DNA from: Atopsyche davidsoni
Lineage: Eukaryota; Arthropoda; Insecta; Trichoptera; Hydrobiosidae
Length of the DNA: 64,000 nt
Direction of reading: 5' to 3'
NCBI GenBank assembly: GCA_022113835.1
Contig: JAILWY010000023.1
Span: 8,866,001-8,930,000, forward strand
A program made the position numbers and the translations under genes. Below the pieces are notes generated by a model that saw nothing but the letters and a program-made list of their open reading frames with translations, was not told the DNA's origin and made no database searches. This document shows positions 12,681 through 24,895 of this stretch, one piece after another; the first letter of the stretch is position 1; each line of letters begins with the position of its first letter.

Positions 12681-13312
12681 TCAGCGGTAGTAGGCGGGGT
12701 AGGCGTAGGGAGAGGAGTACGCGGCCACGGGGCTGTACGCGTAAGGGCTGTAGGCGCTGTACGGGCTGTAAGCCACGGGCGAGGCGTACGCGCTGTAAGC
12801 CACGGGAGAGCTGTACGCGAGCGGGGAGGTGTACGCCGACACCAGAGCTCCGGGCTTGGCGTAGGCCACGGCCATCATGGCGGCGAAGAAAAACTGAAAC
12901 GGAAACACAACATGAAATAGACCTAAAAACTACGCCCACATCAGCCGTTGACGCATTACAAATAAAGAGTATTAAAAATACTACAGAGTTGATACCAATT
13001 TGATAAATCTTAATGTGATTTCCTGTTATTCAACAAGTACATAATTTGAATTTAAGTATAGATTATATATTTTCTAAATATACTATAAAAAATGTAATCT
13101 TGCATTGATTATTGTGCCGAATAAAATTAAACGGACGATTCAAAAAAAAAAACTACATATTTGAGCTATTACACTGGACTAATTTGTTAACCTAGAATAG
13201 CGGCAATAAAATATTATCAATTCTATGCCACAGAGAAAAAGTTAATCACAGACTTAAATGAAAATCACTTGTATCGAATTCACAACAATAAAACACCCAC
13301 CAGCTTGAACAT
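12681..13312 (-). CDS. Short Tyr/Ser/Ala/Pro-rich cuticular-type protein (block A)
   Basis: On the minus strand, exon 1 is 13312-13301 (ATG TTC AAG CTG, donor GTGGGT) and exon 2 is 12893-12681 (acceptor TTTCAG), phase 0, 407-nt intron, 74 residues. The signal peptide MFKLFFFAAMMAVAYA leads into Lys-Pro-Gly. The mature chain of about 57 residues is repeats of SPVAYS, SAY and SPYAY, ending PAYYR. The donor GTGGGT is weaker than the GTAAGT used by the neighbours. Its TATA box and CATTCA initiator are at 13388-13351. It is convergent with the gene at 8611-9572. The very small size and Tyr-rich repeat are typical of short low-complexity cuticle proteins sometimes labelled neuropeptide-like in databases; a processed peptide hormone is unlikely because there are no dibasic sites. 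Confidence 0.85.
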
Positions 13313-13350
13313 TTTGCTTGAGTAGAGAATATCTTGCAGTTCACGAAAAC

Positions 13351-13388
13351 TGAATGATGTCCTGAGTGAGGATCCTGAGCCTTTTATA
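13351..13388 (-). promoter_or_regulatory. Core promoter of gene 12681-13312
   Basis: TATAAAAG (13388-13381 on the minus strand) followed 32 nt later by CATTCA (13356-13351). GC-rich sequence at 13390-13500 just upstream is likely proximal regulatory DNA. Confidence 0.7.
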
Positions 13389-13500
13389 CGCTGGGATGAT
13401 CTTAGCGAGGCACAGCGTCCTTGCAGCCGGTAAGGATGTGCGCCGGTAGTTGGTATGGCTGTCGTGTCACCGGCGGGCCCGCATGCAGGTCGCGTGCTAT

Positions 13501-16198
13501 TCTAGCGATTCTAAATAAAAGTATTTAGGTGTCTGAAATTATGTATACATATCTCACTAGACGAACCCTGGATACAAATTCGACAGTATTTGTCCCATTC
13601 GGTCAGGTTTATTTTTGGCAAGTGATTTGTTTCTGCACGCCGGTTACTATGGGAATTTTTGAATTTTGGTAAATCCTATTTCCAAAATGACGGTATGCTT
13701 AAATATATTTAATTCGGCGTTCAACGAGATACCCAAAATATATTAACAATTTAATGATGTTATCGTTTTTTACCACCTGGTGATTTATAATATTGCTAAA
13801 ATTAATCGCGAGTTTTAAATGCAAATAAAATTTAAATTGATCTAAGCAGATGAGGATGAAATGAACTTGAATGTATTATATACAATTCATTTGACAGATA
13901 TTTTATCAACAAGGGTGTTTAATATCTAAAATTATCTGAAAAGTTACATAAAAATATTTTATGAAATCTTCTATCGTTTTAATAAAAATAGCAATAAACA
14001 CTGAAATTACGTAGTTTGTTTCTATTTCTAGCGACTCTCAAAATACTCATTTTTTGGAATTGATATCTTTCTTTTGATTTTCGATAAAATATCTTTGCAT
14101 TGTTATGATTTATGTAATACTTTAATATAATAAATACTTTTTTCAATCTGTACATAAATTGCTGTTAATATCCGATTACTTTTGCCTCGCAAATTTTAAT
14201 GTAATGCTATTTTTACTAAAAAAAATATGCTATTTGTAAAAATAATTTTCTATCAATATATCTGATATTAATATTTTTCTATTTTGACTGCTATTGATTC
14301 GAGCTATTAAATTACTCTTGCACGACATGGTACGCTACCTGAATTTATTTTATAAAATTAATGTGTGAATTGTGTTTTAATTACATTATTAAACAACAGC
14401 TCTAGTGGTGCCAAAACTTCGCCTTCGGACACCTAGACCTACTTACGTGCGTCCTTAACCACCTGTTTACATATTATACATTTACATTTTTCAATACTTG
14501 AGACGGTCAGTTATTATTCTCTTGAATAATAGACCCCTTACGCATCGTGCAAATTTACACCATTCTTCCTTGGAATTTATTTTTTTGCTGTATATTTTTT
14601 TGTTTTTACGTTCATGTGATAATATATTAAAATACAAAACGAAAACTGCTAATACCTTAAATTATAATCTATTGTAATCTCTTATTTGCTTTAAGAGTGC
14701 TAAGAAGGTTCTTCAATATTGAATTCAGCAGTTTTATTTTTAATTTTCAATATACGTCTAAATATATCTAGAGCTTTTACGTAAACGTTATTGTCATATA
14801 TAGATAGTTTAAAAATAAAATTATACTTAAACGATTTACATATTTTGTAAACTGAAACTTTTCATGGCATTATTATCTATTTTAAAGTAGTACCATGGCT
14901 ATGTTAGATAGCTTTTAAGTAATTTAAAAAAACATTAATGCTCATTTTTATATGAATGTATTCTTTAGTCCTAAATCGTACTTAATTTTAAAAAGTCACA
15001 AATAATTCACATATCTTGGTAGTGCATTGATCTGCTTGTCGGTCTTATGACACTTAGTAATATCACGTTGCTCAAATATATCACGAATACCTATCACGAA
15101 CGCCGTCGCGCCGACACATGACCTATGGGGCTGTAACTCACTCACGTATGCGTTATCACTTAAGAACCTTCAGTGTCCAAACAGGACGCGCTGGACAGAA
15201 TACAATTAGACTTAATTACGTAAATAGCTTGTTGTGCAATAGCGAATGCAGATTTCCTTGGATAATGGCCAAAATTACGGAATTACTGACCACCGGGCGC
15301 CCAGAAGCCGAACGTGATAGGATTTTGTGGTTTTTCGCCTTTAATTTTGAATAATTTTAACTCATTCCCGATATAGTTTTAAAAATATGGTCAACTTGTT
15401 CAAATTTGTATAAGCAACTTGAGATAGTTGACATGCAAACGCGATAGATGCCAAAAGATTATAAAATAAAATATACGAGGATAACAATAATAAAAAAATC
15501 GATTTCAGATCTAGTAAATGAATGTTTCAAGTCAAAAATACTATGAATTATTTATAATCAACCTTTTTGTAAAGTAAGTGCATAATTAATTAAAAAAGTA
15601 TTTTGGACACATTTTTTAATTTAATGTTTTCATAGCAATCATGTGATTCATTTAAATGCAAATTTGGGGTTGTTGATAAAATAATATTCAATGTTTCAAG
15701 TACATATTGAAAATGAGAAATTTGAGTACATGTATAAAATAACAATCAATCTATGTAACGCACAAGACTTTGTGTTAAGCTCTATTCATGTAATAAATAA
15801 TCTGAAGCTATGTTGTATATAGTATCGTACAAGAAATCTATATCTCTTCCGTATTCGGTACAATACCCTTTGATGTGGCACAGAGTGAGAGTCGCAGTAG
15901 CGGATTAAGCATCGGCAAACAGAGCAACGTCCTCGGAGCTTATTCCGTAAAATTCGCGATATTATAATAATCCTTTGCAATCAGGGATATAATTGTATCT
16001 CCGGGAAGCACGTTTTCATTTGGTAACGATCATTTTCAAAGTAAAAAATATTCACATGTTCTCATCGACCTAAGCTCGGCTTAAACATATATGGAATATT
16101 ATTACAATAATCCTTTTTTTCTGGATACGGCTCCGTCCCTTGAGTTGAGAAAACTAGCACACATGTGATTGAAGATCTGTGAAGATGTGGAATACATT
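13501..16198. other. AT-rich intergenic region with small GC-richer patches
   Basis: No gene supported. Two patches, about 14400-14470 and 15090-15330, are clearly less AT-rich than their surroundings; the second holds a 78-codon open frame with no recognisable similarity and no family-like composition. A similar patch at 15835-15965 overlaps a 64-codon frame on the minus strand. These could be decayed repeats or regulatory DNA. Confidence 0.45.
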
Positions 16199-16276
16199 TA
16201 TAAAAGTCGGGCCGTCTCTTGTCAATAATAAATCAATTCCGGTTCTCCGCTGCTTTGCAAGAAAATCAGTAAGTAC
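16199..16276 (+). pseudogene. Orphan promoter and 5' leader with splice donor, coding exon missing
   Basis: TATAAAAG at 16199-16206 is followed about 31 nt on by TCAATTC and then a leader, GGTTCTCCGCTGCTT...GCAAG, that resembles the leader of the gene at 39655 (AGTTCTCTACTGCTT...GCAAG). It ends in an intact donor, AAAATCA|GTAAGT, at about 16270, but there is no ATG where the other genes have one, and no family-like coding exon follows in the next kilobases. I read this as the 5' remnant of a lost block D-like gene. A live non-coding transcript is the alternative. Confidence 0.4.
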
Positions 16277-16559
16277 TTTATAAACCACACAAAAACGTGC
16301 TTGTATTTAAAAGAGAGGCTAATTTTTAATTGTACCTTCTAAAAAATATTTTTATTTAAATTGATAGTGTTTTAAAACATGAAAAATTCTCAGAATATTT
16401 TATAGGTATTATATTTTTGAGAGTTTTTCATTTTGTGACACTATTTAAATTTTTGTGCTTATTTAAAAAAAATCTGTTGAATTATTAAAAATTGTTCCTA
16501 AAATATTGATACCTGATTGTCATCCAACAGTATGACGCATTATACCATTATTTACTCAG

Positions 16560-16720
16560 AGCAGTAAATAATATTCCAGCTGCTGGGGAGACTGCCCTAC
16601 TAGAGCAGTGCCTGTTGGGTGCATTTCCGTCTCCAACTACGTGCCGATAACAATATCACTGCGGCTTACGCGGAATCGCCTGGGATTTTCCGTCCGACCA
16701 TTGATATGAGAATTTTAAAT
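16560..16720. other. Unexplained GC-rich segment
   Basis: A roughly 140-nt GC-rich segment follows a possible acceptor TTCCAG at 16573-16578. It includes the small inverted repeat ACTGCCCTACTAGAGCAGT. No frame stays open and I do not recognise a known small RNA or repeat. It might be an exon of a non-coding transcript from the orphan promoter at 16199. Confidence 0.3.
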
Positions 16721-17159
16721 CAACGATCATTCTTGCATACCATCACGCTTTAAAATTATGTGAGATCGATATTAAGTAGGTATGTATAAAAAATCCGAGT
16801 GAGAAGATCGTATTTTTTATTCTTGATATGGATTTTTATTGCGTGACAGAACTTTAAAAAAAACCACAATGAATTTCAAGACTTACTACCATTAGGTAGC
16901 TTTATTAACTTAGTCACAAATTTTTTTTCAACATTTTATGTTCATAGCCATTTCAACAACATTAGAAATTTTAATTTTAAAAAGAAATATTTTGATTTTA
17001 TTTAAATCTCATGATGGATATTCTTTGCGTTTGTCAAAATAGCATCTATATTAAAATTTGTTCTAGAATAATTAATAAAAACATTATTCATTGATTTTGA
17101 CAGTCAATAATATTATATTCTTATATTGCCATAAACCATATCTGGTGCAATTGGAAAAA

Positions 17160-17480
17160 TAATAATGTAGTTTAGACTACCGGATAAAATAATATTTTAA
17201 AATAGAGCATGCTCCCACATTCCTGGCGGTAACACCGATGTGATTCGTTATAATCTATTTGGTTGTTTTTACACTTGCCCAGCGCGATCCAGTCAGGGCA
17301 GTTAGTCATAATCAGTGATGTGATAAAAAAAGCTGATCTCGGCATGCTTAGGACAAGCATCTTAGGTTTTTATTGTTGACGGCCTTCATAGACTATGGCC
17401 ACTGCCCCCGGCGAGCTAGCCGACCAATCGCTGTGCAAAGAATAGTATCGCTTGTGATCAAGGATGAGACAGTACGAAAA
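17160..17480. other. Unexplained GC-richer segment
   Basis: Sequence from about 17200 to 17460 is GC-richer than the flanks, especially around 17375-17430. The 62-codon minus-strand frame at 17172-17360 shows no recognisable domain. It may be an old repeat; nothing decisive is visible. Confidence 0.3.
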
Positions 17481-17893
17481 ATGTATTTTTTCACATCAAA
17501 TTAATTATAAAAATAATTTATACGTCTTTGTATAACTATTTGTAATATTATCATAAGTATTAATAGGGGTTAAAATTTTTCTTAATTTCATCACTCAGCA
17601 TTTTATCACATTTAAAAGATTGGTGCATTAAGATGTTATCAGACAATAACAACAAAATGTTGATTAAATAAAGGTTAAACTCCAAAGAATTTTTAATTGA
17701 TATACGTGCTGACATATAATTTTTGATACAAAGCACATATTTGTAGATTTATTAAATGAAAAACTTTTAAAGTTAGGGATAGAAGACAATATCAAACAAA
17801 TAATAAATACTCAAGATACCGATGTTACATTATTTCTTAATATATCATTTACATTTGATATGAAAAGGTGACCTTTTGTAATAATTTAACCCT

Positions 17894-17976
17894 TATAAAT
17901 ACAATTGTATTTAAGTCAAACACAGACATTCAGCCGTCTGCTTCCAGTCCCTGGCTTGAATATAATGTTCTGATTG
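17894..17976 (+). pseudogene. Relic promoter and mini-exon of a block A/B-type gene
   Basis: TATAAATA at 17894-17901 is followed 33 nt downstream by ACATTCAG (CATTCA at 17927-17932), the same initiator as in the genes at 29971 and 52935. ATG TTC TGA TTG stands at 17965-17976, where the family has ATG TTC AAR NTN followed by a GT donor; here the third codon is a stop and the donor is lost. No coding second exon follows. The combined spacing (TATA, initiator, ATG-TTC) argues for a decayed gene, though each element alone could be chance. Confidence 0.35.
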
Positions 17977-20900
17977 ACTAATTATACACGAATCACAAAG
18001 CAATAGCTTTTCTTCAATTTACCTATTGCCCACACAACGTATTAAGTAATCGATTATTAAATAATCGACAACTAAGTACTTTAAAAAATACTGTAATGAT
18101 CTTGTTCACTAATTCATTCTTTTCAAAATTACATGAACGGATTTAGTGAAATTAAGAGCGTATCTGTTAAAATTGTAAAAATGAACTCCTGATACGAAAA
18201 CCATTTTTAGATTTCAAAACTGCTATAAAAATATAATAATGTTTTTAATTACTACAATATCTTAACTATTTCACGAATTTTTATTTTAATGATCGTCTAT
18301 AAAACAGACACAGCTGTTTATTAATTGGCTAATGGATTATTTGGTTGACCTTGACATTGATTATGCACATTGTGCAGGAAAATTAATTTTATGTACTATG
18401 CACGGAGCATAATACATAAAATCATTATATTAATAATATTGTTTTTATTCATATGTGAGAACATTTATAAAATAATATTTCATCTTTATCAAATTAAAAA
18501 ATAAGGTATTCCAAATATGTTTGAAAAAGCCGAAATTGAAAATATTATGTCACAAAGAGAACTTTTAAGTGGCTCCAATGATAATAAATTACTGAATAAA
18601 AATGCAAATAAAAAATTAATTGAATATGTTTACGCAATCACCCGTATAAAATTTAGCAACATTCAATAATTTCATGGGAAAAAATAAACGGAGTATCATG
18701 TTAAATTTGTTTTAACTGTATTTTCTGGCCAGCGTACAATTGGTTTCGAGAATTTACATTCAATCCAACTGTAAGTAGTAACGAATTCATTAGACAAGTA
18801 AAGTGCGTACTTTTTTCATTTTAATTTTACTCAATAATTATCAATTTCCAAGAGATTTTCTTGAATACCAAATTAAAGTAATACGCAATGACCTATCATT
18901 TTCTAAGAATTATGCGCCTGATAATACGTTACGAACATTTTCAATCCCAAACATCAGTAATGTACAATAACTTAAAAATATTCCCAATCGTCTTTCAGTA
19001 AGGCATTTACCTCGTTCATTATCAGCTGTTATTTCTTCTTACTAAACTACTAAGTATTTTTCATTTCTTTCAAAACTATTTATCTTGTTAAATGTTGAGT
19101 ATTTTTGTCTTAAAGGTTCTCTAAATATTTTCCATTGAGTTTACAAGGCAAGTTCAACACTGTCATGTATTTTTTTTTGTTCTGTAGGTTATTACATACA
19201 TACGCAAAGCTGCTTAAATATAGTACAAAAAAATTTACTTATTGAAACATTTTATTATTGAGAATAGATATTTGATAGTTTAAAATTAATTTTATAGTTT
19301 TGATAATACGCAAGTATTCTATTACATCATAGTTATTCATGAAACAAGCTTACTTCAATACATTTGTCGAAAATTGAATACACTTTGATAACGCTTGTGT
19401 AACACTCGGTCTCTCCACATCCAGCCTGACCTCCGCAAGGGTTAACCTTAAATAATGTAGCCGTATTAATAGCAAAACTGTTATGAAATTAGGCAGATAT
19501 TAGACATAGATTTATGGTTATGTAATCTATACATACTCTCATTTGATGATGATCAAATACTATACGTGTAAGTTTAAGAAATGGTGATGACATAAGAAGG
19601 TATTAAGTTTACAATGTAATATAAATAACCTTTTTTTCAATTATTTTTTCATGTCTTCTTAAACAATTTAATAATACTTGATTTTCTTTGCTCATTCTAA
19701 ATTAAACGAACGTTGAATTAATTTTATATACATCATTAATATTGATACTGGGTGTTATAATAATGACCCTCTATTCATATTTTATAATGCCTCATTAAAA
19801 TATTATGCCAACTACATTTTTCAATAAATAAAAACAACCATAGTCGACATTGAAATACATTCATAAAGACAATGAATATTATATTGTAAGATATAAATAG
19901 GTTATTTTTATAGTAATAAAATAAATATTCAAATAGCGTATTTTTTTGTAAATGGTAGAGCTATAAAATATTCGAATAACACCTACGTGTCATCCAGTTC
20001 AGGATCAAACATTAAAAACTAGATTAACCACTTCATGTTTGAAATAAATATAATTTTGTTATATAATAAATAACGACAGTGGAACTAAACCGGTTTTCAA
20101 TGACCACACCCATGCCATCTAGTCATCTAGTCACCATACCATCAATTATTATGTAACCGGATCTACAAAGTAAACTCCACAAATGGATACATAAAACAAG
20201 AATCCATGATGTTGTAGTTTTAAGAGCACTCATTATTCAACAATAGTGAAACTATAACTGTCGGATGCTTTATCACCGTTTTCTTCCAAGATGGACGGTG
20301 CGACTAAAAAACTAGGATGACGTCATTTTGATCGTCATGATTAATAATCATTCATTTAAATTTATGCTGTTATTCTTTGAATTGACAAAAAACAGTTTTG
20401 GTTTGAGCCCACAGAAGTATATGTGCCCAAGCTCGTTCAACTACAAGAAACAGCCACTTTAATAAATCCACAAATTATCAAAAGCTTGTGACGTTTTGTA
20501 AATATAAATACAAATGAAACGGGAACAGTATTCATAGAAAGCGTACGCCTGTTACTAAAGCGAGTAAACTATAAAAAACTTATTTTCAGTTTTATTCAAC
20601 TAATAAGAGATATGAACGGTCAGATTATCAAAGAACTTGGAGTATTCAAACACAAATGTGAATATGTCTAGCTTAATATGTCTCCGGCACTTGCTTTATT
20701 GGAGAGCGTTTGCTGCTGAAAGAGTATTCATTCCTTCTAATTGAGAAAAATACATTCCTCATTATATTCAATCCCACTAACTCATTGATCAGTAAAAAAA
20801 GCGTTCCAACCACTGCTCCACGAGGTTGATATTTTTTTAAAGTAGTGGTATTTTAACACATAACATTGCAGCATACGGAATATAAAATTGATATCTTGGT

Positions 20901-20980
20901 CAAGCCTGTTTAATATGTGTGAAGTACGTTGTCCGCACGGAGGCATCAGTGACGAAGAGGAAGGTGTCAAAGGTAAGGAT
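17977..20980. other. Long AT-rich intergenic region
   Basis: No gene, RNA or clear repeat. A FTZ-F1-like sequence TGACCTTGA at 18346-18354 is isolated from any gene. The sequence becomes less AT-rich only from about 20920, close to the next promoter. Confidence 0.5.
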
Positions 20981-20987
20981 TTGGCCG

Positions 20988-21023
20988 CCCCAAGGCTCTT
21001 GGGGTAATACCGCCTCCTATTGG
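20988..21023 (+). promoter_or_regulatory. Palindrome and inverted CCAAT box upstream of gene 21163-22507
   Basis: CCCCAAG-GCT-CTTGGGG at 20988-21004 is a perfect 7-bp inverted repeat in a GC-rich patch, and ATTGG (inverted CCAAT) is at 21019-21023, 57 bp above the TATA box. Both are well placed for proximal promoter elements; no factor is assigned. Confidence 0.4.
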
Positions 21024-21079
21024 TCACATTAATTGTTCGGAGCCTTGCTTATCGAATCTCTTGGATATTTGGATTGCAG

Positions 21080-21115
21080 TATAAAAAGCATACGCCACGC
21101 CAAAGAAGATATTAC
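21080..21115 (+). promoter_or_regulatory. Core promoter of gene 21163-22507
   Basis: TATAAAAAG at 21080-21088; the expected start about 30 nt downstream is in TATTACTTG near 21109. The initiator is not of the CATTC type. Confidence 0.6.
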
Positions 21116-21162
21116 TTGTCTCTTGTGTCTTCAAGAAGAACATCACAAAACCAACTATCAAA

Positions 21163-22507
21163 ATGTTCAAGTTTGTAAGTACAAATTTTTATTATTATTT
21201 ACAGATAGAAATTAATGAAGCGTCGACTGACGGTTTTTGTTTTCTGATGTTAAATAAAAGCAAATTTTACTATAAATAAAAACAAACAAAAATATTTTTT
21301 AAATATATCTACATAAATAAACATTTGTTCATAGACCAGACCTACAATCAAACCTTTAGCACATCCGATTAAACAAATTTAAACTTTGTTGAATATATTT
21401 TATATCTGAATTATATATTTTAGTACCAAAACAGTATCTGTAGAAATATTAAGAACCTGAACTAAGCATACTAGTCATAAAAAAAATTCAATATCTTATA
21501 TTTATCAGAAAAATTAATCATTGATTCTTTATTTAGAATACTCTACCCGTGTCATACATAGATATTTAAACACCACTATAAAACACTGCAGTTGAAAAAA
21601 AATATGAATGCTCTTGCTTTATTTTTATTACGATCAACTAATTTTCAAGTTTGCTTTTATTACGCACTAGCGGATACCCGACGTGTGCTACTACGCTGTT
21701 ATCATGCTGTTGGGGAGTCTCAGCAGCTCTTGCTGTAGTAGCTCTGATTAGAGCTTGTTCTAGATATGCTTCATGTTGTTCTAGTGTTTCTACAGCTCTC
21801 GACTGTCGCTCGTTTAACCTTTTTAACTCCAAATGACTTCGTGTTGTCCGGCAGTTTCGGCTGCTGTATTTCTTCCAATTACAGCTCTTTTCGGTGCCAT
21901 TTTTTGATTAACCTCAAATGATAAAACTCTCTGTTGTAAATGGCAGATCAGTAATTTTATTTTGAAAATCCGTTCTATGCGCGATCTTCACAATGTTCTT
22001 TTTTCAAATTCTTTGCGAGGAACGATCTCGACTTTACAGATGTTGAAAATTTTTGTATGGAATATGTCGAAATTGACATAATTAATGGACCGAATGTATT
22101 TAATGCATTGTTTTAATAGTTTCAAAGATTCTTAGTATTATTGTCCTTCAAATGAAACCGGTTTGGGGCACATCGGTTGGATGGTTTCAAAGCCTATGAC
22201 GGACATAGAAACATCTTTTGTGTTTTATATATATAGATTATTATTACTGTGAAGTCTCGTATTCCATATTGTGACCGAAGATTTTGTATAATTCCAGATC
22301 GTTCTCTCCGTGATCCTGGCCGTGGCTGCTGCCAAGCCCCACGCCGTGGTGGCTCCCGTCGTGGCCGGATACTCCTCCCCCCTGGCTTACGCCTCCCCGT
22401 ATGCCTATTCGCCGTATTCCGCCTACTCCAGCCCCGCAGTGGTCGGAGGCTCACTCGCCTACTCGCCGTATGCCTACAGCTCACCCTACGCATACGGTTA
22501 CCTGTGA
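21163..22507 (+). CDS. Short Tyr/Ser/Ala/Pro-rich cuticular-type protein with repeat-invaded intron (block A)
   Basis: Exons 21163-21174 (ATG TTC AAG TTT, donor GTAAGT) and 22298-22507 (acceptor ATTCCAG), phase 0, 73 residues. The signal peptide MFKFIVLSVILAVAAA precedes Lys-Pro-His. The mature chain repeats SSPLAYASPYAYSPY-like units and ends YGYL. Its signal peptide core, [14 protein letters not shown], is closer to the gene at 52935 than to the other block A members. The 1123-nt intron contains a Helitron-like insertion at about 21638-22240, which probably accounts for its length. AATAAA lies at 22531-22536, directly after the stop, so the 3' UTR is very short. No chitin-binding consensus is present; function as a cuticle structural protein is inferred from composition and company. 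Confidence 0.85.
21638..22240 (-). mobile_element. Helitron-like fragment in an intron
   Basis: On the minus strand, an ATG at 21900 opens a frame (MAPKRAVIGRNTAAETAGQ) that is broken near 21835 and resumes in another frame down to 21638, with repeated Arg/Gln/Glu-rich units such as RAAETPQQH and RAVETLEQH. Such units are typical of the N-terminal region of proteins from insect Helitron and PIF1-helicase elements. The segment CACTAGCGGATACCCG at about 21665 resembles a common lepidopteran repeat terminus, and the other edge is AT-repeat text near 22225-22240. No helicase or Rep motif remains, so this is a short, dead or non-autonomous copy. Class assignment is by recollection of the repeat style and is uncertain. 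Confidence 0.5.
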
Positions 22508-22539
22508 AGAATCACCCACTGAGAGAATCAAATAAATGA

Positions 22540-24861
22540 GATGCAATTTAATATATATTTTTTTAATATAATAATTACTAAAATGTTAATTTTTTAAAAA
22601 AAAATTGTATTTGATGGAAATAAAAATTTGAATGAAAGTTATTTTTGTATTTTTTATTACACCACTAAAATCTCCAGTATAACACTTGAAATATTATTTT
22701 TTTATATATAACTAAAAATAAAAATAAATATATATTACTAAAAGTAGTAGTTCAGCCAATAGCAAAGTACAAAAGATCAAAACTCTTACCGTATATCTAT
22801 CGATGATAATTCTAAGCACCAATGCTTATTTATTTTAGGATTTGAGCGCAAGATGGCGTTGTATTTATTAAAATAAAATAATACTATAAGAGTTTATTCA
22901 AATATTTAATAAAAAAAATTGCGAAGAATTAGTAATTTTATAATTATGCTAATATTTAACAAAAAAAAAATTAATTTTCAAACAGCTTATTTATCTATCC
23001 TTTGCATAAAAAAATGACCGCAAGAATTGTTTTTAGTGTTCAGGTAAATTAAAAGGTACTTTGCTTATTATGGTGAATATTTTTTTTATATTTATAAATG
23101 TAAGTAAATGGTGGTATTGAATTTCTATTTGTGTGGTTTGTTTACCCAATTTGACAAGAAAATAACATATTTCGACAAATTATGTAATTGAGACGTAGAT
23201 ACATTTTAATTCTGCCTTGAACTTGAAATCATATTTTTTTCACGGATTGTTTTTCGTTTTGTCGCGTAGTTTCTTATAAAAAATATAACTCAGAAAATCC
23301 GATTACACATTTTTTTGGATAAAAATAACATACGACAGTAAACAACTTTCATGAATACAATTTTCTATCCCCGTATTTTTCCAGTCAAAATCCTGAATAT
23401 TATATAATGAAAATTATTATGATGAAGTAATAGCCGGTGTTGAAGTAAAAAAAAACTACCACATAACACTTTGAATTCGTTAACACGTGTGAAATATATT
23501 TTTTTAAACATTTTTTGTTTGTTTTGAATGTTAACATTTCAAACATTCAAATATATATTTGCGTAATATAAATCAGAGAAAAATATGTTATTACTAGAAA
23601 TTCAAGATATTAAACAAAATAGTTCAATATCACTTCTTCTAGATGAATTTCCGCAATTCTTTGTGCTAGATTAGCAGGTATTTTTTTTTTAAAAAACACT
23701 TAAAGTGGCCTGTGTTGAATATATATTTCAGTTTGTTAATATGACGAACTGAAATATATAAATAAATATTTTCAATTATGCAAATGAGGATACTGCCTTC
23801 TTTTTCACTTAAATAGTGCTTGTAGTAATTTATTTACAAATTAAAATTATTTGGTACGTGCAATGGAAAAAAAAGCTTATTTGCTGAAATAATACATAAA
23901 AAATAATAATCATGATATGTTACTCTATATTAACTTCATTTGATTTCAAACCTTTTAAATTCAATTTATTTAGTATTTTATGTTTACTTATATCTGAAAA
24001 CGGGAGGAGATTGCACCAATCAAGCATGGTTCAAAAAAACCAAATATGAGCTTTTCTTATTAAAACTGCTATCGTTTATGACACCGCTAAAAGCAGTTGC
24101 ATTCACTTAATGTCAACACATTATTGCGTCTAAAGATATTTGAATGTCGTTCTGTATGACATAATTTCACTCTCTCTGGGTCGCACTGAGCACTCACCCA
24201 AGGACACAGCCCATCCTTGGCGGCATTGCAGTCACGTCCGCCCTACTTCCGAACTGTCTTTGATTGTTATTTACTGAACAGACAGTGTCTTACTTACGGT
24301 TTCATCGAGAAATTTGCCTCAACATTTCTACTTAATTCACTTTCATTGGTTATTCGACCCGGCACTTTCCAACTACTGACTCTTACCCAGGGTTAAGATC
24401 TTCTATTGAACTCACAATTTACTTTAGATGAATATTTTTTCACATAGTATAAAATTCGATATCTAGTTTAAATAAGCTTACACTCTTATAATTATTACTT
24501 TTACAAATTGCTAAAGTGATATAGTCCATATGAAAATATGAAATAGTTATTAAAAGGTGTTAAAACTCGTCTTAAAGATCAAAATCATTATTGTTTTCAA
24601 TATTTACAATTGGTATTGTAAATATTAAATACAAATCTATTGGTATTACAAATTTTATGTGATGTTATAAAAAATAGCTTTGACCGGATATCCAGATATC
24701 TTGTGAAGCTTCTCAAGATATTTTCAACTTTGGAATATTCAAGTAACAAATATCAATAAAAGTACAATTTTGCCAGTTTTGAGTTACGTAGTATGGAATT
24801 TGATTGAATAATGATTACAATAATAACAAAGTGGTTGACTTAAGAAATATATTTATTCAAA
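22540..24861. other. AT-rich intergenic region
   Basis: No gene supported. A perfect-looking hairpin is at 23720-23760 and a GC-richer patch at about 24165-24310 shows no recognisable structure. Confidence 0.5.
23720..23760. repeat. Short perfect hairpin
   Basis: TATATATTTCAGTTTGT (23720-23736) and ACGAACTGAAATATATA (23744-23760) form a 17-bp stem with a single G-T pair and a 7-nt loop. It is too short for a typical microRNA precursor. Confidence 0.6.
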
Positions 24862-24895
24862 TTAAACAATAATCAACAAAACAAAAAATTGAGAT

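Noticed and set aside
12681..13312. Neuropeptide precursor (a label often attached to short MFKL proteins)
   Set aside because: No dibasic processing sites or amidation signals in this or the similar gene at 21163; composition is structural.
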